DNA of 64,000 nucleotides, from contig NZ_CP062788.1 in the NCBI RefSeq assembly GCF_025136295.1, positions 992,001-1,056,000 on the forward strand, read 5' to 3'. The position numbers and the translations under genes are program-made. Source of the stretch: Aestuariispira ectoiniformans (GTDB lineage Bacteria > Pseudomonadota > Alphaproteobacteria > UBA8366 > Aestuariispiraceae). How positions within the stretch are numbered: position 1 is the first letter of the stretch; each line of letters starts with the position of its first letter. The notes below the pieces were generated by a model. That model had not been told where the DNA came from, ran no database searches, and worked only from the letters and a program-made list of their open reading frames with translations. Of this stretch, positions 53,636 to 63,843 are shown one piece after another.

Positions 53636-54718
53636 ATGAAGTCGTTCAAGAAGACGCTGCTGGGCAGCGCTGTTGCCGTGTTTGCATTGGCGGCGGGTTC
53701 CGTTTCCGCACAGGCGGAAACCCTGCGCCTGCTGACCTGGGGTGGTTACGCACCGGAGAAAGTCATCGAAATGTTCAAGGCCGAGACCGGCATTGACGTT
53801 GAAGTGACCAAATCCAACAACGAAGACATGATCTCCAAACTGCGTGCGACGGGCGGTTCCGGTTTTGACCTGGCGCAGCCCAGCCAGGACCGTGTTACCG
53901 GCGCACAGTATGAGTTTGAAATCTACAAGCCGATCGACCTGAGCAAGATCGACACGGACAAATTCATTCCGTCCATGCTGGCCGCGACCAAGAAAAACAC
54001 CACGCTGGAAGGCAAAGTCTACGGCCTGCCGCATATCTGGGGCACCAGCGGCCTGGTTCTGGACACCAAAAAGGCGTCCATGGTCAAGGATTACACCGAC
54101 CTGTGCAGCCCGGAACTGGCTGGCAAGGTCTCCTATCGCCTGAAGCGTCCGACCCTGATCGGTTTCGCCTATGCCATGGGGCTTGACCCGTTTGCTGCCT
54201 ACGGCGACATCGCCAAATATCAGGAAATCATGAACAAGGTTCAGGACAAGCTGATCGACTGTAAGTCCAATGTGAAGGCTTACTGGTCCGGTGGCGATGC
54301 GCTGATGAACCTGATCCGTTCCGGCGAAGTCGTTGCCGCAATGGCTTGGGATACCGGTGGTTGGAAACTGAACAAGGAACTGGCCGATGTGACCTTTGTC
54401 GCGCCGAAGTCCGGTGCGCTGGGTTGGATCGACACCTTTGCCCTGCCGAAGAAGACCAAGGCTGAAGATGCGGCCTACAAATGGATCAACTTCGTGATGC
54501 AGCCGAAGGTTGCCGCGATGATCACCGACGCTGCGGGTAACTTCACCGCTGCCAAAGGGGCGGATGAATATGTGAATGCGGATCTGAAAACCCGCTTCCA
54601 GAAGAGCTTCTCCCAGGCTGATATCGACAATGTGAAATGGTATCCGCCGGTCCCGGCCGGTCTGGAAGAAATCGAAGGCAAGGTCCTGGATAAGGTCCAG
54701 GCCGCCAGCAGTGACTGA
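53636..54718 (+). CDS. ABC transporter substrate-binding protein, spermidine/putrescine type
   Basis: A 360-residue periplasmic binding protein. Its signal peptide (MKSFKKTLLGSAVAVFALAA) ends at AQA. The mature N-terminus LRLLTWGGYAPEKVIEMF and KSNNEDMISKLRATGGSGFDL are typical of PotD/PotF-type proteins. A segment AAMAWDTGGWKLNKEL near residue 240 is where an acidic residue contacts the amine in PotD/PotF. It leads an operon with ATPase and two permeases; a terminator hairpin after it would give extra binding protein over the membrane parts. The ligand could be a polyamine or a related cation. Confidence 0.9.
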   Translation: MKSFKKTLLGSAVAVFALAAGSVSAQAETLRLLTWGGYAPEKVIEMFKAETGIDVEVTKSNNEDMISKLRATGGSGFDLAQPSQDRVTGAQYEFEIYKPIDLSKIDTDKFIPSMLAATKKNTTLEGKVYGLPHIWGTSGLVLDTKKASMVKDYTDLCSPELAGKVSYRLKRPTLIGFAYAMGLDPFAAYGDIAKYQEIMNKVQDKLIDCKSNVKAYWSGGDALMNLIRSGEVVAAMAWDTGGWKLNKELADVTFVAPKSGALGWIDTFALPKKTKAEDAAYKWINFVMQPKVAAMITDAAGNFTAAKGADEYVNADLKTRFQKSFSQADIDNVKWYPPVPAGLEEIEGKVLDKVQAASSD

Positions 54719-54743
54719 TCGATTGTCAGGTTAAGGCTGGCAT

Positions 54744-54779
54744 ACGGGCGTCCCCTTGCGGGACGCCCGTTCCCCTTTT
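54744..54779 (+). terminator. Partial terminator between binding protein and ATPase genes
   Basis: ACGGGCGTCC (54744-54753) pairs with GGACGCCCGT (54761-54770) and is followed by TCCCCTTTTG. The T-run is broken, so some read-through into the ATPase and permease genes is expected. Confidence 0.75.
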
Positions 54780-54834
54780 GTCGGCAAAATAGTGTATTCA
54801 TTGGAACAGCAAGAAAAATAGTAGGTAACAGGTC

Positions 54835-55956
54835 ATGGCTGGACGTGGCGAGACAATGCCGGTGGATTTGGAATGCCGGAATATCGTGAAAACCTTTGGA
54901 AACTTTACCGCTGTCGATGACGTATCGTTTTCGATCCCCAGCGGTTCGTTTTTTTCAATCCTGGGGCCGAGTGGCTGTGGCAAGACCACGCTGTTGCGGA
55001 TGATTGCCGGTTTCCAGGACCCGACCTCCGGCGACCTGCTGATCAAGGGGCGCTCCGTTCTGAACACGCCGCCGAACAAACGTCCGGTGAATATGGTGTT
55101 TCAGCATTTGGCCCTGTTCCCGATGATGACTGTCGCCGAAAATATCGCCTACGGTCTGAAACGCCAGGGCATGCCCAAATCCCGGATCGGCCAGAAAGTG
55201 GCGGAAGCCCTGGTAAAGGTTGGTTTGCCGGACGCCGGGCCGAAGCGCGTGGATCAGCTTTCCGGCGGCCAGAAACAGCGTATCGCGATTGCGCGCTGTA
55301 TGGTTCTGGACCCCGATGTGCTGCTGCTGGACGAGCCGCTGGGCGCGCTGGACCTGAAACTGCGCGAACATATGAAGGTAGAGCTGAAACAGCTTCAGCA
55401 TGAATTCGGCACGACCTTCGTCTATATCACCCATGACCAGTCGGAAGCCCTTGTCATGTCCGACCGTGTGGCGGTCATGAATGCCGGGCGTTTCGAACAG
55501 GTCGGCACACCGCAGGAGCTTTACTACAATCCGCAGACCGCTTTCGTCGCGGGTTTTGTCGGCGATAGCAACCGCTGGATTGGCCGTGTTGTGGACCTGG
55601 ACCCGACGTCGGTGAAGGTGGAAACCGAAGACGGCCTGACATTTGTTGCGGAAACTGCGGGCCACGAAGTTGTGGCTCGGGGGGACCAGGTTGAGATCTT
55701 TGTCCGTCCGGAATCGGTCACCCTGTCCAAGGATGCCGAGGGCGGTGACAATCACCTGACCGGCGTGGTGGACAATCTCCTCTTCAACGGTGCCAACAGT
55801 CGGATTCTTCTGAAAGACCGGCAAAGCGGTGGCGAGATCACCGTGAACCTGCCGCAGACGGGTGACTATGCGGACCTGAAAGCCGGGCAGGAATTGTCGC
55901 TGAGCTGGCATCAGTCCAAGGCAAAATGTTTTCGCGCCACCAGGCGGGAGGCCTAG
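54835..55956 (+). CDS. ABC transporter ATP-binding protein, PotA/PotG type
   Basis: A 373-residue ATPase. Walker A GPSGCGKTT, signature LSGGQKQRIAIAR and Walker B VLLLDEPLGALDLKLRE are all intact. The C-terminal third is a TOBE/OB regulatory domain typical of polyamine and iron importers (NRWIGRVVDLDPTSVKVE). The ATG at 54835 is used; an ATG at 54856 (MPVDLE) is equally possible. The next gene begins 5 bases after its stop. Confidence 0.95.
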   Translation: MAGRGETMPVDLECRNIVKTFGNFTAVDDVSFSIPSGSFFSILGPSGCGKTTLLRMIAGFQDPTSGDLLIKGRSVLNTPPNKRPVNMVFQHLALFPMMTVAENIAYGLKRQGMPKSRIGQKVAEALVKVGLPDAGPKRVDQLSGGQKQRIAIARCMVLDPDVLLLDEPLGALDLKLREHMKVELKQLQHEFGTTFVYITHDQSEALVMSDRVAVMNAGRFEQVGTPQELYYNPQTAFVAGFVGDSNRWIGRVVDLDPTSVKVETEDGLTFVAETAGHEVVARGDQVEIFVRPESVTLSKDAEGGDNHLTGVVDNLLFNGANSRILLKDRQSGGEITVNLPQTGDYADLKAGQELSLSWHQSKAKCFRATRREA

Positions 55957-55961
55957 GCCCG

Positions 55962-56831
55962 ATGGATAAACGCTCTGCCTCACGGTTGACGGTGATCCTG
56001 CTGATGGCCCCCCTGGTCGTCTGGCTCGCCGCCTTCATCATTCTGCCCCATGTGGACATGTTCATGTTGTCCCTGCGGGAGAAAGTCGCCCCGCGCGTCT
56101 ATACGACAAGCTTTGCAAACTATGGAGAATTCTTCGGGGAGCCGCTTTACTGGATCACGTTGGCCCGCACGACGATCATGTCTGTTGCGGCGACGGTCCT
56201 GACGCTGTTGATCGGCTTTCCCATTGCCTATTACATCGCCAAGATCGCGCGTGGTAAAACCAAGAATGTCCTGTTCCTTTTCTGCCTGTTGCCCTTCTGG
56301 GTCAGTGAGCTGGTCCGGACCTTCGGCTGGATGATCCTGCTGCGCGAGACCGGGATTATTTCCAATGTCCTGCAGTGGCTGGGCCTCGTCGATGGCCCGG
56401 TGGAGATGCTCTACAACGATGTCACCGTCATGGTCGGGCTGGTCTATACCTCCATGCTGTTCATGGTGGTGCCGCTGGTCAGCACACTGGACAGTCTGGA
56501 CGACAGCTATATCGAGGCGGGTTATGACCTGGGCGGCAATGGTTTCACCGTGATGCGTGAGGTTGTTATCCCCCACGCAATGCCGGGGATTGTTTCGGGC
56601 TGTATTGTGGTCTTCATGCTGACACTAGGGAACTATCTGACGCCGATCCTGTTGGGCGGTAAAGACAGCCTGTGGTTCACCGGCCAGATCTATACCCAGT
56701 TCATCACCCGCTTTAACTGGGAGTTGGGTGCGGCCTTCGGCTTCCTGTTGCTGGCTGTGTCTTCGATCATGGTATGGGCGGGGCTGAAGCTGAGCCGTCA
56801 GACCCTGAGCAGCACTTTGGCGGAGGGTTGA
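55962..56831 (+). CDS. ABC transporter permease, PotB/PotH type
   Basis: A 289-residue inner-membrane permease with about six helices. The cytoplasmic coupling loop EAGYDLGGNGFTVMREVVIP corresponds to the EAA motif that docks on the ATPase. The ATG at 55962 has GGGAGG about 10 bases upstream; an earlier in-frame ATG at 55926 lies inside the ATPase gene. It is followed by the second permease after 3 bases. Confidence 0.93.
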   Translation: MDKRSASRLTVILLMAPLVVWLAAFIILPHVDMFMLSLREKVAPRVYTTSFANYGEFFGEPLYWITLARTTIMSVAATVLTLLIGFPIAYYIAKIARGKTKNVLFLFCLLPFWVSELVRTFGWMILLRETGIISNVLQWLGLVDGPVEMLYNDVTVMVGLVYTSMLFMVVPLVSTLDSLDDSYIEAGYDLGGNGFTVMREVVIPHAMPGIVSGCIVVFMLTLGNYLTPILLGGKDSLWFTGQIYTQFITRFNWELGAAFGFLLLAVSSIMVWAGLKLSRQTLSSTLAEG

Positions 56832-56834
56832 TCC

Positions 56835-57701
56835 ATGATTCCATCCATTCCCCAACCGAAATCCGCACGCGTCGCCTATGGCATCTATGTGGCGATGTTC
56901 TTCGTCTATCTGATCGCGCCGCTGGTGGTCGTCGGGACGTTTGCTTTCAACGATTCCCTTTTTCCCTCACTGCCCTGGGAGGGCTTCACCTGGGACTGGT
57001 TCTTCAACGATACAGAACCGCGTCTGGGGCTGTTTCATGACCGCAGCCTGCTCGGCGGTGTGGGCGTGTCCCTGTTTGTTGCATTCTGGGTGACGCTGTT
57101 ATCGGTCTGTGTGGGCACTACCAATGCCTTCCTTTTCGAGCGCCATAATTTCCCGATGAAAAGTTTCTTTTTCATCCTGATGTTGATGCCGCTGGTCATT
57201 CCCGGTGTGATCCTGGGGATCTCGATCCTGGTGTTCAGCAACACAATCGCCAACGGAACGGAAGACCTGTTTGGTCTGGACCTGGAGTTCTTGCGGCCCG
57301 GCCTGTTCCTGGTGGTGATGGGGCAGTTTTCCTTCATCACAACCATCGCGACCCTGGTGATTTCCGCAAGGCTGCGCAAATTCGACCTGTCGCTGGAAGA
57401 GGCGGCGCTCAACCTGGGGGCAACAAAATGGGGCGCAGTGCGGACCATCACCCTGCCGTTCCTGAAACCGGCGATGATCGGATCGGCGGTTGTGGCTTTC
57501 CTGATGTCGTTCGAGAACTTCAACACGACCCTGATGCTGGTCGGGTCCGATGCGCCGTTGACGATCACTATGTATGACCGTTTGAAGGAAGGGTCGACAC
57601 CGGTTCTGAATGCGGTGTCGCTGATGCTGATGCTGGGTTCCGGCCTGCTGGCGCTGATCAGTGTGCTGGCTCAGCGCGACAAGGGAATCAAGGACGGCTA
57701 G
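56835..57701 (+). CDS. ABC transporter permease, PotC/PotI type
   Basis: A 288-residue permease with about six helices and the EAA loop EEAALNLGATKWGAVRTITL. It pairs with the preceding permease to form the import channel. GGAGG stands 6-7 bases before the ATG. It is the last gene of the operon and is convergent with rnhB, 7 bases apart, with no evident terminator between. Confidence 0.93.
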   Translation: MIPSIPQPKSARVAYGIYVAMFFVYLIAPLVVVGTFAFNDSLFPSLPWEGFTWDWFFNDTEPRLGLFHDRSLLGGVGVSLFVAFWVTLLSVCVGTTNAFLFERHNFPMKSFFFILMLMPLVIPGVILGISILVFSNTIANGTEDLFGLDLEFLRPGLFLVVMGQFSFITTIATLVISARLRKFDLSLEEAALNLGATKWGAVRTITLPFLKPAMIGSAVVAFLMSFENFNTTLMLVGSDAPLTITMYDRLKEGSTPVLNAVSLMLMLGSGLLALISVLAQRDKGIKDG

Positions 57702-57708
57702 GCCGTTG

Positions 57709-58317
57709 TCACTCCGCCAGGAGCTTTGCAATCGGTGCGAAGCTCCTGCGGTGGTGAATGGTGACCCCGTGGCCTGCCAGTCCTGCCTGATGGGCCTTGG
57801 TGCCGTATCCGGCATTTCGTTCCCAGGCATAATGGGGGAATTCCTGCGCAAGTTCCGCCATCATCCTGTCCCGCGTGACTTTCGCAAGGATCGAGGCTGC
57901 GGCGATACTGAGGCTGCGGCTGTCGCCCTTGACGACCGTTTCCAATGGCATTGCCAGATCAGGCCTGCGGTTGCCGTCGACCAGAACGGCGGCAGGCGTG
58001 ACGGACAAGCCTTCGACGGCGCGTTTCATCGCCAGCATGGTTGCGGCAAGGATATTGTGCTCGTCGATTTCCTCAACCGTTGCCTCTGCGATACAGAAGG
58101 CTTCGGCGTTCTGTTTGATCGGTTCAAACAGGGCTTCCCGCTTTTTATCGGACAGTTTTTTGGAATCATCCAGTTGCGCCGCAAGGTCGGCGGGGAAAGT
58201 CTCCCGGTCCAGGATTACCGCGCAGGTAACCACCGGCCCCGCCCAGGGGCCGCGGCCCACCTCGTCGACGCCGGCGACCGGCCCGACGTAATTCTGCTCC
58301 AGGGAAAAATCAGGCAT
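57709..58317 (-). CDS. rnhB: Ribonuclease HII
   Basis: A 202-residue endonuclease that removes ribonucleotides from DNA and RNA primers. The catalytic acidic residues begin in [14 protein letters not shown] (Asp18, Glu19). Further blocks are [28 protein letters not shown] and [17 protein letters not shown]. The ATG at 58317 gives the standard length; the frame extends 43 codons further only because it runs antisense into the antiporter gene end. The Shine-Dalgarno is weak and the antiporter stop is 10 bases upstream, so translation may be coupled. Confidence 0.96.
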   Translation of the reverse strand: MPDFSLEQNYVGPVAGVDEVGRGPWAGPVVTCAVILDRETFPADLAAQLDDSKKLSDKKREALFEPIKQNAEAFCIAEATVEEIDEHNILAATMLAMKRAVEGLSVTPAAVLVDGNRRPDLAMPLETVVKGDSRSLSIAAASILAKVTRDRMMAELAQEFPHYAWERNAGYGTKAHQAGLAGHGVTIHHRRSFAPIAKLLAE

Positions 58318-58327
58318 TTTCTTGCTA

Positions 58328-59698
58328 CTATTCTGCGGCTTCTTTCTTCTTTCCGCGGCTGGCCTTGCGGGCGTTGATCTCGGCCACCCTTTTGTCGGAA
58401 TGGTTTCTGACGCGGTCCATATGACGCTGGGACCAACTGCTGGCACCCAGCAGGACGCGGTAGACCATGAGCGAGAATTCCCGTGTGATCGTCCATTCCT
58501 TCCAATACAGGAATTTCAGGGTGTTGCGGAAACCTTGAACCTTGAGGCCCTTACGGGTCAGTCGTTTGGCCGCATCGGTATAGATCGGACTGGTGATCAA
58601 TGACAAGACCGTCACGACCACGATCAGGCGGTATATTTCCGAATCGATCACCTTGGCGTCCTCTGCCGCCGCGCCCAGTACGAAAGAGAATTCCCCCAAC
58701 TGTCCCAGGACCAGACTGACCGTGAAGGCGCGGACCCATTGCTCTCCCTGAATTTTCAGGATAGCTGCGTTGAGGGCGGTTTTGAATACGGTGACGAACA
58801 GCCATAGCGCCAGAACGATACCCAGATTGTCGAAGAAGAAACCGAAGTCGATCAGCAACCCGATGGACAGGAAGAAGACCATCATCAGGATGCTTTGTAC
58901 CGGTCCGGCGTTATCGTGGATCAGTTTGCGTTGGGCGCTGTTGCCGCCGATCAGGCCCGCAAGGAAGGCCCCGAATGCGGGTGACAGGCCGATCAACCCT
59001 GCGAAGCTTGCCAGTGCGAAACACCAGGCAAGGGCGGCCAGCGGCTCCAGATCGCCACGCCCTTCCAGCAGGTGGTGGAAGGGCAGGTTGATCCGCTTTT
59101 TTCGTGTTAGATAGAGGATGAGGGCAACCAATATGCCGACGGACAAGGCGACTTCGGCCAATACGGACAGGTCGAATTCCTCGCCCGTCAGGCCGGTCAC
59201 GATCACCAGCATCGGCGCGACGGCCAGGTCCTGCGCAATCAGTATGCCGACCGTGATCCGGCCGACACGGGTGCGCAATTCGCCCAGTCCTTCAAGGACT
59301 TTCACGGCGACGGCGGTACTGGAAAGCGCCAGGCAGAAACCGAAAAGGACGGCATATTCCATCGGCCAGCCAAACAGCCGGGACAGGGTGATAACGGCAA
59401 TTGTACTGCCGCCGATCTGGGCAAGGGTGGCGACGATTGCCAGCTTCCAGATGACGCGGAAACTGCGCAATGACAGTTCCATGCCGACGAAATACAGCAG
59501 GAGGATGACGCCCAGTTCCGCGAGCAGGGAGATATATTCACGGTTCTCGACAAAGCCCAGGCCACTAGGCCCCAGAATGATCCCGGCCAGGATATAGCCG
59601 ATGATGGCGGGCTGTTTGTAGCGGACCATGAAAATGCCGCAGAGCGTCGCGGCCACGGCGACGATGGCGATCCCGGTGAGTTCAGTTGCTCCGTGCAT
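58328..59698 (-). CDS. CPA2-family cation:proton antiporter
   Basis: A 456-residue inner-membrane antiporter with twelve or so helices. KefB/YbaL-like blocks are [53 protein letters not shown] and [18 protein letters not shown]. Unlike KefB/KefC it has no C-terminal NAD-binding TrkA-N domain; only a basic tail follows the last helix. It would exchange K+ or Na+ for H+. It probably forms a unit with rnhB and is divergent from the cupin gene. Confidence 0.92.
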   Translation of the reverse strand: MHGATELTGIAIVAVAATLCGIFMVRYKQPAIIGYILAGIILGPSGLGFVENREYISLLAELGVILLLYFVGMELSLRSFRVIWKLAIVATLAQIGGSTIAVITLSRLFGWPMEYAVLFGFCLALSSTAVAVKVLEGLGELRTRVGRITVGILIAQDLAVAPMLVIVTGLTGEEFDLSVLAEVALSVGILVALILYLTRKKRINLPFHHLLEGRGDLEPLAALAWCFALASFAGLIGLSPAFGAFLAGLIGGNSAQRKLIHDNAGPVQSILMMVFFLSIGLLIDFGFFFDNLGIVLALWLFVTVFKTALNAAILKIQGEQWVRAFTVSLVLGQLGEFSFVLGAAAEDAKVIDSEIYRLIVVVTVLSLITSPIYTDAAKRLTRKGLKVQGFRNTLKFLYWKEWTITREFSLMVYRVLLGASSWSQRHMDRVRNHSDKRVAEINARKASRGKKKEAAE

Positions 59699-59755
59699 GG
59701 TTACTGTTTCAAATTGTCCGTTGGGGTACTATGTTAGGGGCGAAATAATGCCAAT

Positions 59756-59778
59756 GCCATATGTATCGACAATATGGC
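59756..59778. promoter_or_regulatory. Inverted repeat in antiporter/cupin divergent promoter
   Basis: GCCATAT (59756-59762) is mirrored by ATATGGC (59772-59778) across 9 bases, in a short AT-rich spacer between the two divergent genes. It may be an operator; no regulator is encoded nearby. Confidence 0.4.
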
Positions 59779-59818
59779 AACAATAGTAAGGCCAATAAGG
59801 CAAAACTGGGACAGGATA

Positions 59819-60307
59819 ATGAAAATGAAGGAATTTCCGTCCGTATTGAATGCGTTGGACGTGAAAGCAACAACAGGATCGGGCTATCCAGGTGAGTTGA
59901 GCAGGATTTGCGACGGTCGGGAAAAGCGGCGTCTGGGCGACCTTCTGGGCCTGAGCCAGTTTGGTGTGAACCTGACGACATTACAGCCGGGCAGTGGTTC
60001 CTCCCAGCGGCATTGGCACGAAGAGGAAGACGAATTTATCTATGTCGTCTCAGGTGTGCTGACCCTGATCAACGATGAGGGGGAGCATGAACTGACCGCC
60101 GGTATGGTGGCCGGTTTTCCGGCGGGGCATTCTGACGCCCATCACCTGGTGAATAATTCCGGCGAAGCGGCCTCATATCTGGAAATCGGCACCCGATCCC
60201 TCAACGAGGTCGCCCATTATCCGGATGTGGATTTGAAGGCGGTGAAAGAAAACGGCGCGCTTCAGTTCCTCCACAAGGATGGTTCCACCTACAGCAAAGA
60301 CATCTGA
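59819..60307 (+). CDS. Cupin-domain protein
   Basis: A 162-residue single-domain cupin. Motif 1 is SSQRHWHEEEDEFIYVVSG with the two His and a Glu for metal binding, and motif 2 is AGFPAGHSDAHHLVNNS. The group is often found with sugar-binding or storage-related functions, but the reaction is unknown. Adjacent ATGs at 59819 and 59825 are both possible starts. Its 3' end overlaps the convergent radical SAM gene by 19 bases. Confidence 0.88.
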   Translation: MKMKEFPSVLNALDVKATTGSGYPGELSRICDGREKRRLGDLLGLSQFGVNLTTLQPGSGSSQRHWHEEEDEFIYVVSGVLTLINDEGEHELTAGMVAGFPAGHSDAHHLVNNSGEAASYLEIGTRSLNEVAHYPDVDLKAVKENGALQFLHKDGSTYSKDI

Positions 60308-61392
60308 TCGCCGACCTGGGGCGGCACGGTGAACTGGCTGCAATCCAGTTGCCAGTGCCGCTGGTCGAGGCCGAGGCGTTTGCGTGCAAGGCGGAAACGC
60401 TGCTTGATCATATCCGCATAGACACCGCTGCCGGTCATGCGTTTGCCCCAGAAACTGCGATAGCGTTTCCCTTCGCGGCACTCTTCGATCAGGGACAAAA
60501 CCCGGTCCTTGCGGTCCGGCGCATAGGCGTCGAGCCACTCACAGAAAAGATCGTCGATTTCCCGCGGCAGGCGCAGCAGGACATAACCTGCACTCAATGC
60601 GCCGGCCCGTGTTACCGCCTGCAGGATGGCCTCGATCTCATGATCGTTGATGGCCGGGATGATCGGGGCCACAAGCGTTGTCACGGGCACACCCGCCTTT
60701 GACAGCTCATGGATCGCCTCCAGCCGTTTGGACGGGGTGCAGGCCCGCGGTTCCAGACGGTTGGCCAGTTTCCGGTCCAATGTCGTCACCGACACCGCAA
60801 CGGAGGCCAGACCCTGTTTTGCCATCGGCGCGATAATGTCCAGGTCTCTCAGGACAAGATCGGATTTCGTGATGATGGAGAAGGGGTGTTTGAATTCCGC
60901 CAGGACTTCAAGGATGCGCCGGGTCAGTTGCTGGTCCCGTTCCACTGGCTGGTAAGGGTCGGTATTGGCGCCAAGGGCGATCGGACCGGGCTTGTAGCCC
61001 TTCTTTGATAGCTCTTTCGCCAGGATTTCCGGGGCGTCCGGCTTGTGGAACAGCTTGCTTTCAAAATCCAACCCGGCGGACAGGCCCCAATACGCGTGAC
61101 TGGGACGGGCAAAACAATAGACACAGCCATGTTCGCATCCCCGATAGGGATTGATGGACCGGTCAAAGGGAACATCCGGCGACTGGTTGTAGGTGATGAC
61201 CTTCTTGCTGGTATCAACAGATAGTGTCGTGCGCAGCTTGGGCCGTTCCGTCTCCCCAGTCAGGGAACGCCAGCCATCATCGATGGCGACGCGGTCCTGA
61301 CGCTCAAAACGCCCAACCCGGTTGCTGATGCTCCCCCGCCCCTTGATGGGGAGGTTCGGCAATTGGTCATATGCTGTTTCTGTCCCGTACAT
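60289..61392 (-). CDS. PA0069-family radical SAM protein
   Basis: A 367-residue radical SAM enzyme. The cluster motif is CEHGCVYC in a segment beginning NPYRGCEHGC. Other family-specific text is KGRGSISNRVGRFE near the N-terminus, GANTDPYQPVE and KSDLVLRDLDII. It belongs to the spore-photoproduct-lyase-like PA0069 group, whose reaction is not known. It lies upstream of and convergent to the cupin gene. It could share regulation with the que genes on the same strand, but a terminator at 61476-61510 separates them. Confidence 0.93.
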   Translation of the reverse strand: MYGTETAYDQLPNLPIKGRGSISNRVGRFERQDRVAIDDGWRSLTGETERPKLRTTLSVDTSKKVITYNQSPDVPFDRSINPYRGCEHGCVYCFARPSHAYWGLSAGLDFESKLFHKPDAPEILAKELSKKGYKPGPIALGANTDPYQPVERDQQLTRRILEVLAEFKHPFSIITKSDLVLRDLDIIAPMAKQGLASVAVSVTTLDRKLANRLEPRACTPSKRLEAIHELSKAGVPVTTLVAPIIPAINDHEIEAILQAVTRAGALSAGYVLLRLPREIDDLFCEWLDAYAPDRKDRVLSLIEECREGKRYRSFWGKRMTGSGVYADMIKQRFRLARKRLGLDQRHWQLDCSQFTVPPQVGDQMSLL

Positions 61393-61475
61393 AGCGGGCT
61401 CATACTGAGATCAAAAATAGAACAAATCAAGAAGAAAAGATCAAAATGAGAACAAACGACGGCGCTTGGATAACG

Positions 61476-61510
61476 AAAAGCCCGGAATCCTGCGGACCCG
61501 GGCCTTGTTC
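61476..61510 (-). terminator. Terminator after queF
   Basis: On the minus strand AAGGCCCGG pairs with CCGGGCTT around a 13-base loop and is followed by TTTCGTT. It lies about 22 bases after the queF stop. Confidence 0.75.
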
Positions 61511-61531
61511 TTTTGTTCTCTTTTCGCGCGG

Positions 61532-61999
61532 TTAGCCGCGACCGCGATAGCCCGCGACACTTTGTTCGGGAATCCAGACGCCCTCGGGGGCGGGGCCGGT
61601 CTGGTAGAAGACGTCGATGGGGATACCGCCGCGCGGATACCAGTAACCGCCAATACGCAGCCATTGCGGTTCCAGCAGGTCCACAAGGCGTTTGGCGATG
61701 GAAACCGTGCAATCCTCGTGAAAGGCCCCGTGGTTGCGGAAGGACGCCAGGAACAGCTTCAGCGATTTGCTTTCCACCAGCCAGTCGCCCGGCACGTAGT
61801 CGATCACCAGATGGGCGAAGTCGGGCTGGCCGGTGATCGGGCAGAGTGAGGTAAATTCCGGCGCGGTGAAACGCACGCAATAGCCGGTGTCCTTCTGCGG
61901 GTTCGGTACCTTTTCCAACACTGCCTCTTCCGGGCTTTTGGGCTGTACCGTCGCGCCACCCAACTGGGTCAGATTGGCGTAGATATTTTCTTCGGTCAT
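61532..61999 (-). CDS. queF: NADPH-dependent 7-cyano-7-deazaguanine (preQ0) reductase
   Basis: A 155-residue single-module QueF that reduces the preQ0 nitrile to the preQ1 amine. The nucleophile is Cys53 and the acid Asp60 in [13 protein letters not shown]. The NADPH-binding QueF motif [16 protein letters not shown] is complete, with EDCT following. It lies 37 bases after queE on the same strand, making queC-queD-queE-queF a full route from GTP-derived pterin to preQ1, apart from folE. Confidence 0.97.
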   Translation of the reverse strand: MTEENIYANLTQLGGATVQPKSPEEAVLEKVPNPQKDTGYCVRFTAPEFTSLCPITGQPDFAHLVIDYVPGDWLVESKSLKLFLASFRNHGAFHEDCTVSIAKRLVDLLEPQWLRIGGYWYPRGGIPIDVFYQTGPAPEGVWIPEQSVAGYRGRG

Positions 62000-62036
62000 T
62001 CTTGTCTCTCCTCAGGGGACGTGGGCGCTTTCCGCG

Positions 62037-62780
62037 TCATACGCCGGACTTGCCGCCCCAGATCATCACATGCAATTGCGGCAATACGGTCGCGTTGAAC
62101 CAGCGATCCTCGACGACCTTGTCGACCAGCCAGCGCATCCGGTCCATGATGCCCGCCATGTCGGGGTCCTGATCCGCATTCACGCCCCACCCCAGATGGG
62201 GCGTGTGGTTGCAGGGCTGCAGATAGAGCGGCAGGTCGGGATAACGTGCGCCAACCTGTTTGGCATAGGCGTAATCCGCGTCGTCAAAGATCACGATCTT
62301 CATGGACACACGGGTGTCGGGCCCGGCTGCTGCCACGCTGGCGTCCAGCTTGTCCCAATCCGTTTCCATATAGCTGGACGGCGGTTTGGGGCTGAGCGTC
62401 AAAACGTCGAGATCGGCAAACCACGGACGATGAATGGAGCCCTGTGTCTCAATGGCAAAGCGATAGCCCTTGGCCTTGCCCAAAGTGATCAGATCGCCCA
62501 GCGGCGGGATCGCCGGATTGCCGCCGGACAGCGTCACCATCAGCGGCTCGCCGCCGGACAGTTTTTCGATCTCCGCAAAAATCTCTTCCGCTGTCATGGA
62601 CTGCCAGTCGAAACGATAACGTGAACCTACGGCATAGGGCGTGTCGCACCAGTCGCAGCGATAATCGCATCCCGCCGTGCGCACGAAGACTGTCGGTTGG
62701 CCGATCAGGGCGCCCTCGCCCTGGATGGTCGGGCCGAAAATCTCGCTGATGCGGATTTTTGGGATGCGCTTGGTCGTCAT
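62037..62780 (-). CDS. queE: 7-carboxy-7-deazaguanine synthase
   Basis: A 247-residue radical SAM enzyme contracting 6-carboxytetrahydropterin to CDG. The N-terminus reads [20 protein letters not shown]. The cluster motif CX3CX2C is Cys38, Cys42, Cys45 in [10 protein letters not shown], and VTLSGGNPA and IETQGSI bind the cofactor. The ATG at 62780 overlaps the queD stop (ATGA), so the genes are coupled; the longer frame upstream is antisense noise inside queD. Confidence 0.96.
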   Translation of the reverse strand: MTTKRIPKIRISEIFGPTIQGEGALIGQPTVFVRTAGCDYRCDWCDTPYAVGSRYRFDWQSMTAEEIFAEIEKLSGGEPLMVTLSGGNPAIPPLGDLITLGKAKGYRFAIETQGSIHRPWFADLDVLTLSPKPPSSYMETDWDKLDASVAAAGPDTRVSMKIVIFDDADYAYAKQVGARYPDLPLYLQPCNHTPHLGWGVNADQDPDMAGIMDRMRWLVDKVVEDRWFNATVLPQLHVMIWGGKSGV

Positions 62781-63133
62781 GGACGATACTCCGCCCAGGT
62801 CTTGGGCGTCTCGCTGATCCGCACGGCGCTGGTTTCCGGCCATATGGCCTTGCACCAGTCGTAGAGATGTTTCGCCATCAGTTCTGCCGTGACCTGGTCG
62901 TCACCCAGAACGTCGTTCAGATGGCGATGGTCCAGCTCGTCATCAATATAGGACTTGAGCGGGCCTAGTTCACGATAGTCCCGCACAAAGCCCACGTGGT
63001 TCAGCGCTTCCGATTCCAGTTCCACCACGACTATATAGTTATGGCCGTGCAGGCGTGCACAGGGGTGATCCTCCGGCAATCCCTTGAGCTGGTGGGATGC
63101 GGAGAAGTGAAATTCCTTTGATATGCGGAACAT
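62777..63133 (-). CDS. queD: 6-carboxy-5,6,7,8-tetrahydropterin synthase
   Basis: A 118-residue enzyme converting dihydroneopterin triphosphate to 6-carboxytetrahydropterin. Zinc ligands are His14, His29 and His31 (SASHQL, RLHGHNY). The catalytic Cys25 is in DHPCARLHG. Its ATG overlaps the queC stop by one base (TAATG) and its stop overlaps queE, so the three genes are read as one coupled message. Confidence 0.96.
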   Translation of the reverse strand: MFRISKEFHFSASHQLKGLPEDHPCARLHGHNYIVVVELESEALNHVGFVRDYRELGPLKSYIDDELDHRHLNDVLGDDQVTAELMAKHLYDWCKAIWPETSAVRISETPKTWAEYRP

Positions 63134-63843
63134 TACCCTAGTCCATGTTCCGTGGCGCGCGCCACTGCTGCCTGCCAGTAATCCGGGTCGGCATAGACGG
63201 TCGGGTCTTCGACACCGGCCAGATGGAAGGCCTCCCGCCGTTCCACGCAGGTGCCGCAGCGCCCGCAGTGATGCTCCCCGCCCTTGTAGCAGGACCAGGT
63301 CTCTGCGAAGGGTACGTTATGCTTCGCGCCTTCGGTCACGATATCCGCCTTTGGGATCGTCACGAATGGCGTGTAGAGCTTCACATCCGCATAGCCGTCC
63401 AGCGCCTGACGCTGCATGGCCTCAAAGCTTTCGGTGAAGGCCGGGCGGCAGTCCGGATAGATGAAATGGTCTCCGCCATGGACGGCGGCGGCCACGGCGT
63501 CGGCCTGCTGGGCCGCGGCAATACCAAAGGCCACCGCCAGCATGATTGCATTGCGGTTAGGCACCACAGTGATCTTCATATTCTCTTCGGCATAATGGCC
63601 GTCGGGAACGTCCACGTCATCGGTGAGTGCCGAACCACTTAGCAAAGCGCCGACAGCACGCAGATCGACCAGGTCATGGGGCACACTCAAATTTTCCGCA
63701 GCAAGGCGGGCGTAATCCACTTCCTTCTTGTGGCGTTGGCCGTAATCGAAAGAGACGAGACGGGTCAATTCCGCCTCATGGGCCACTTTATAGGCCAAGG
63801 TGACGGAATCCAGTCCGCCGGAACAGATAACAATCGTTTTCAT
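63133..63843 (-). CDS. queC: 7-cyano-7-deazaguanine synthase
   Basis: A 236-residue ATP-dependent enzyme that turns CDG into preQ0. The PP-loop SGGLDSVTLAY is at the N-terminus. The C-terminal zinc site is built from WSCYKGGEHHCGRCGTCVER. AAGGA stands 6 bases before the ATG. It is the first gene of the queCDE(F) unit. A hairpin GGTCCG / CGGACC at 63881-63898 lies in its leader, but no preQ1 riboswitch pattern is seen. Confidence 0.97.
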   Translation of the reverse strand: MKTIVICSGGLDSVTLAYKVAHEAELTRLVSFDYGQRHKKEVDYARLAAENLSVPHDLVDLRAVGALLSGSALTDDVDVPDGHYAEENMKITVVPNRNAIMLAVAFGIAAAQQADAVAAAVHGGDHFIYPDCRPAFTESFEAMQRQALDGYADVKLYTPFVTIPKADIVTEGAKHNVPFAETWSCYKGGEHHCGRCGTCVERREAFHLAGVEDPTVYADPDYWQAAVARATEHGLG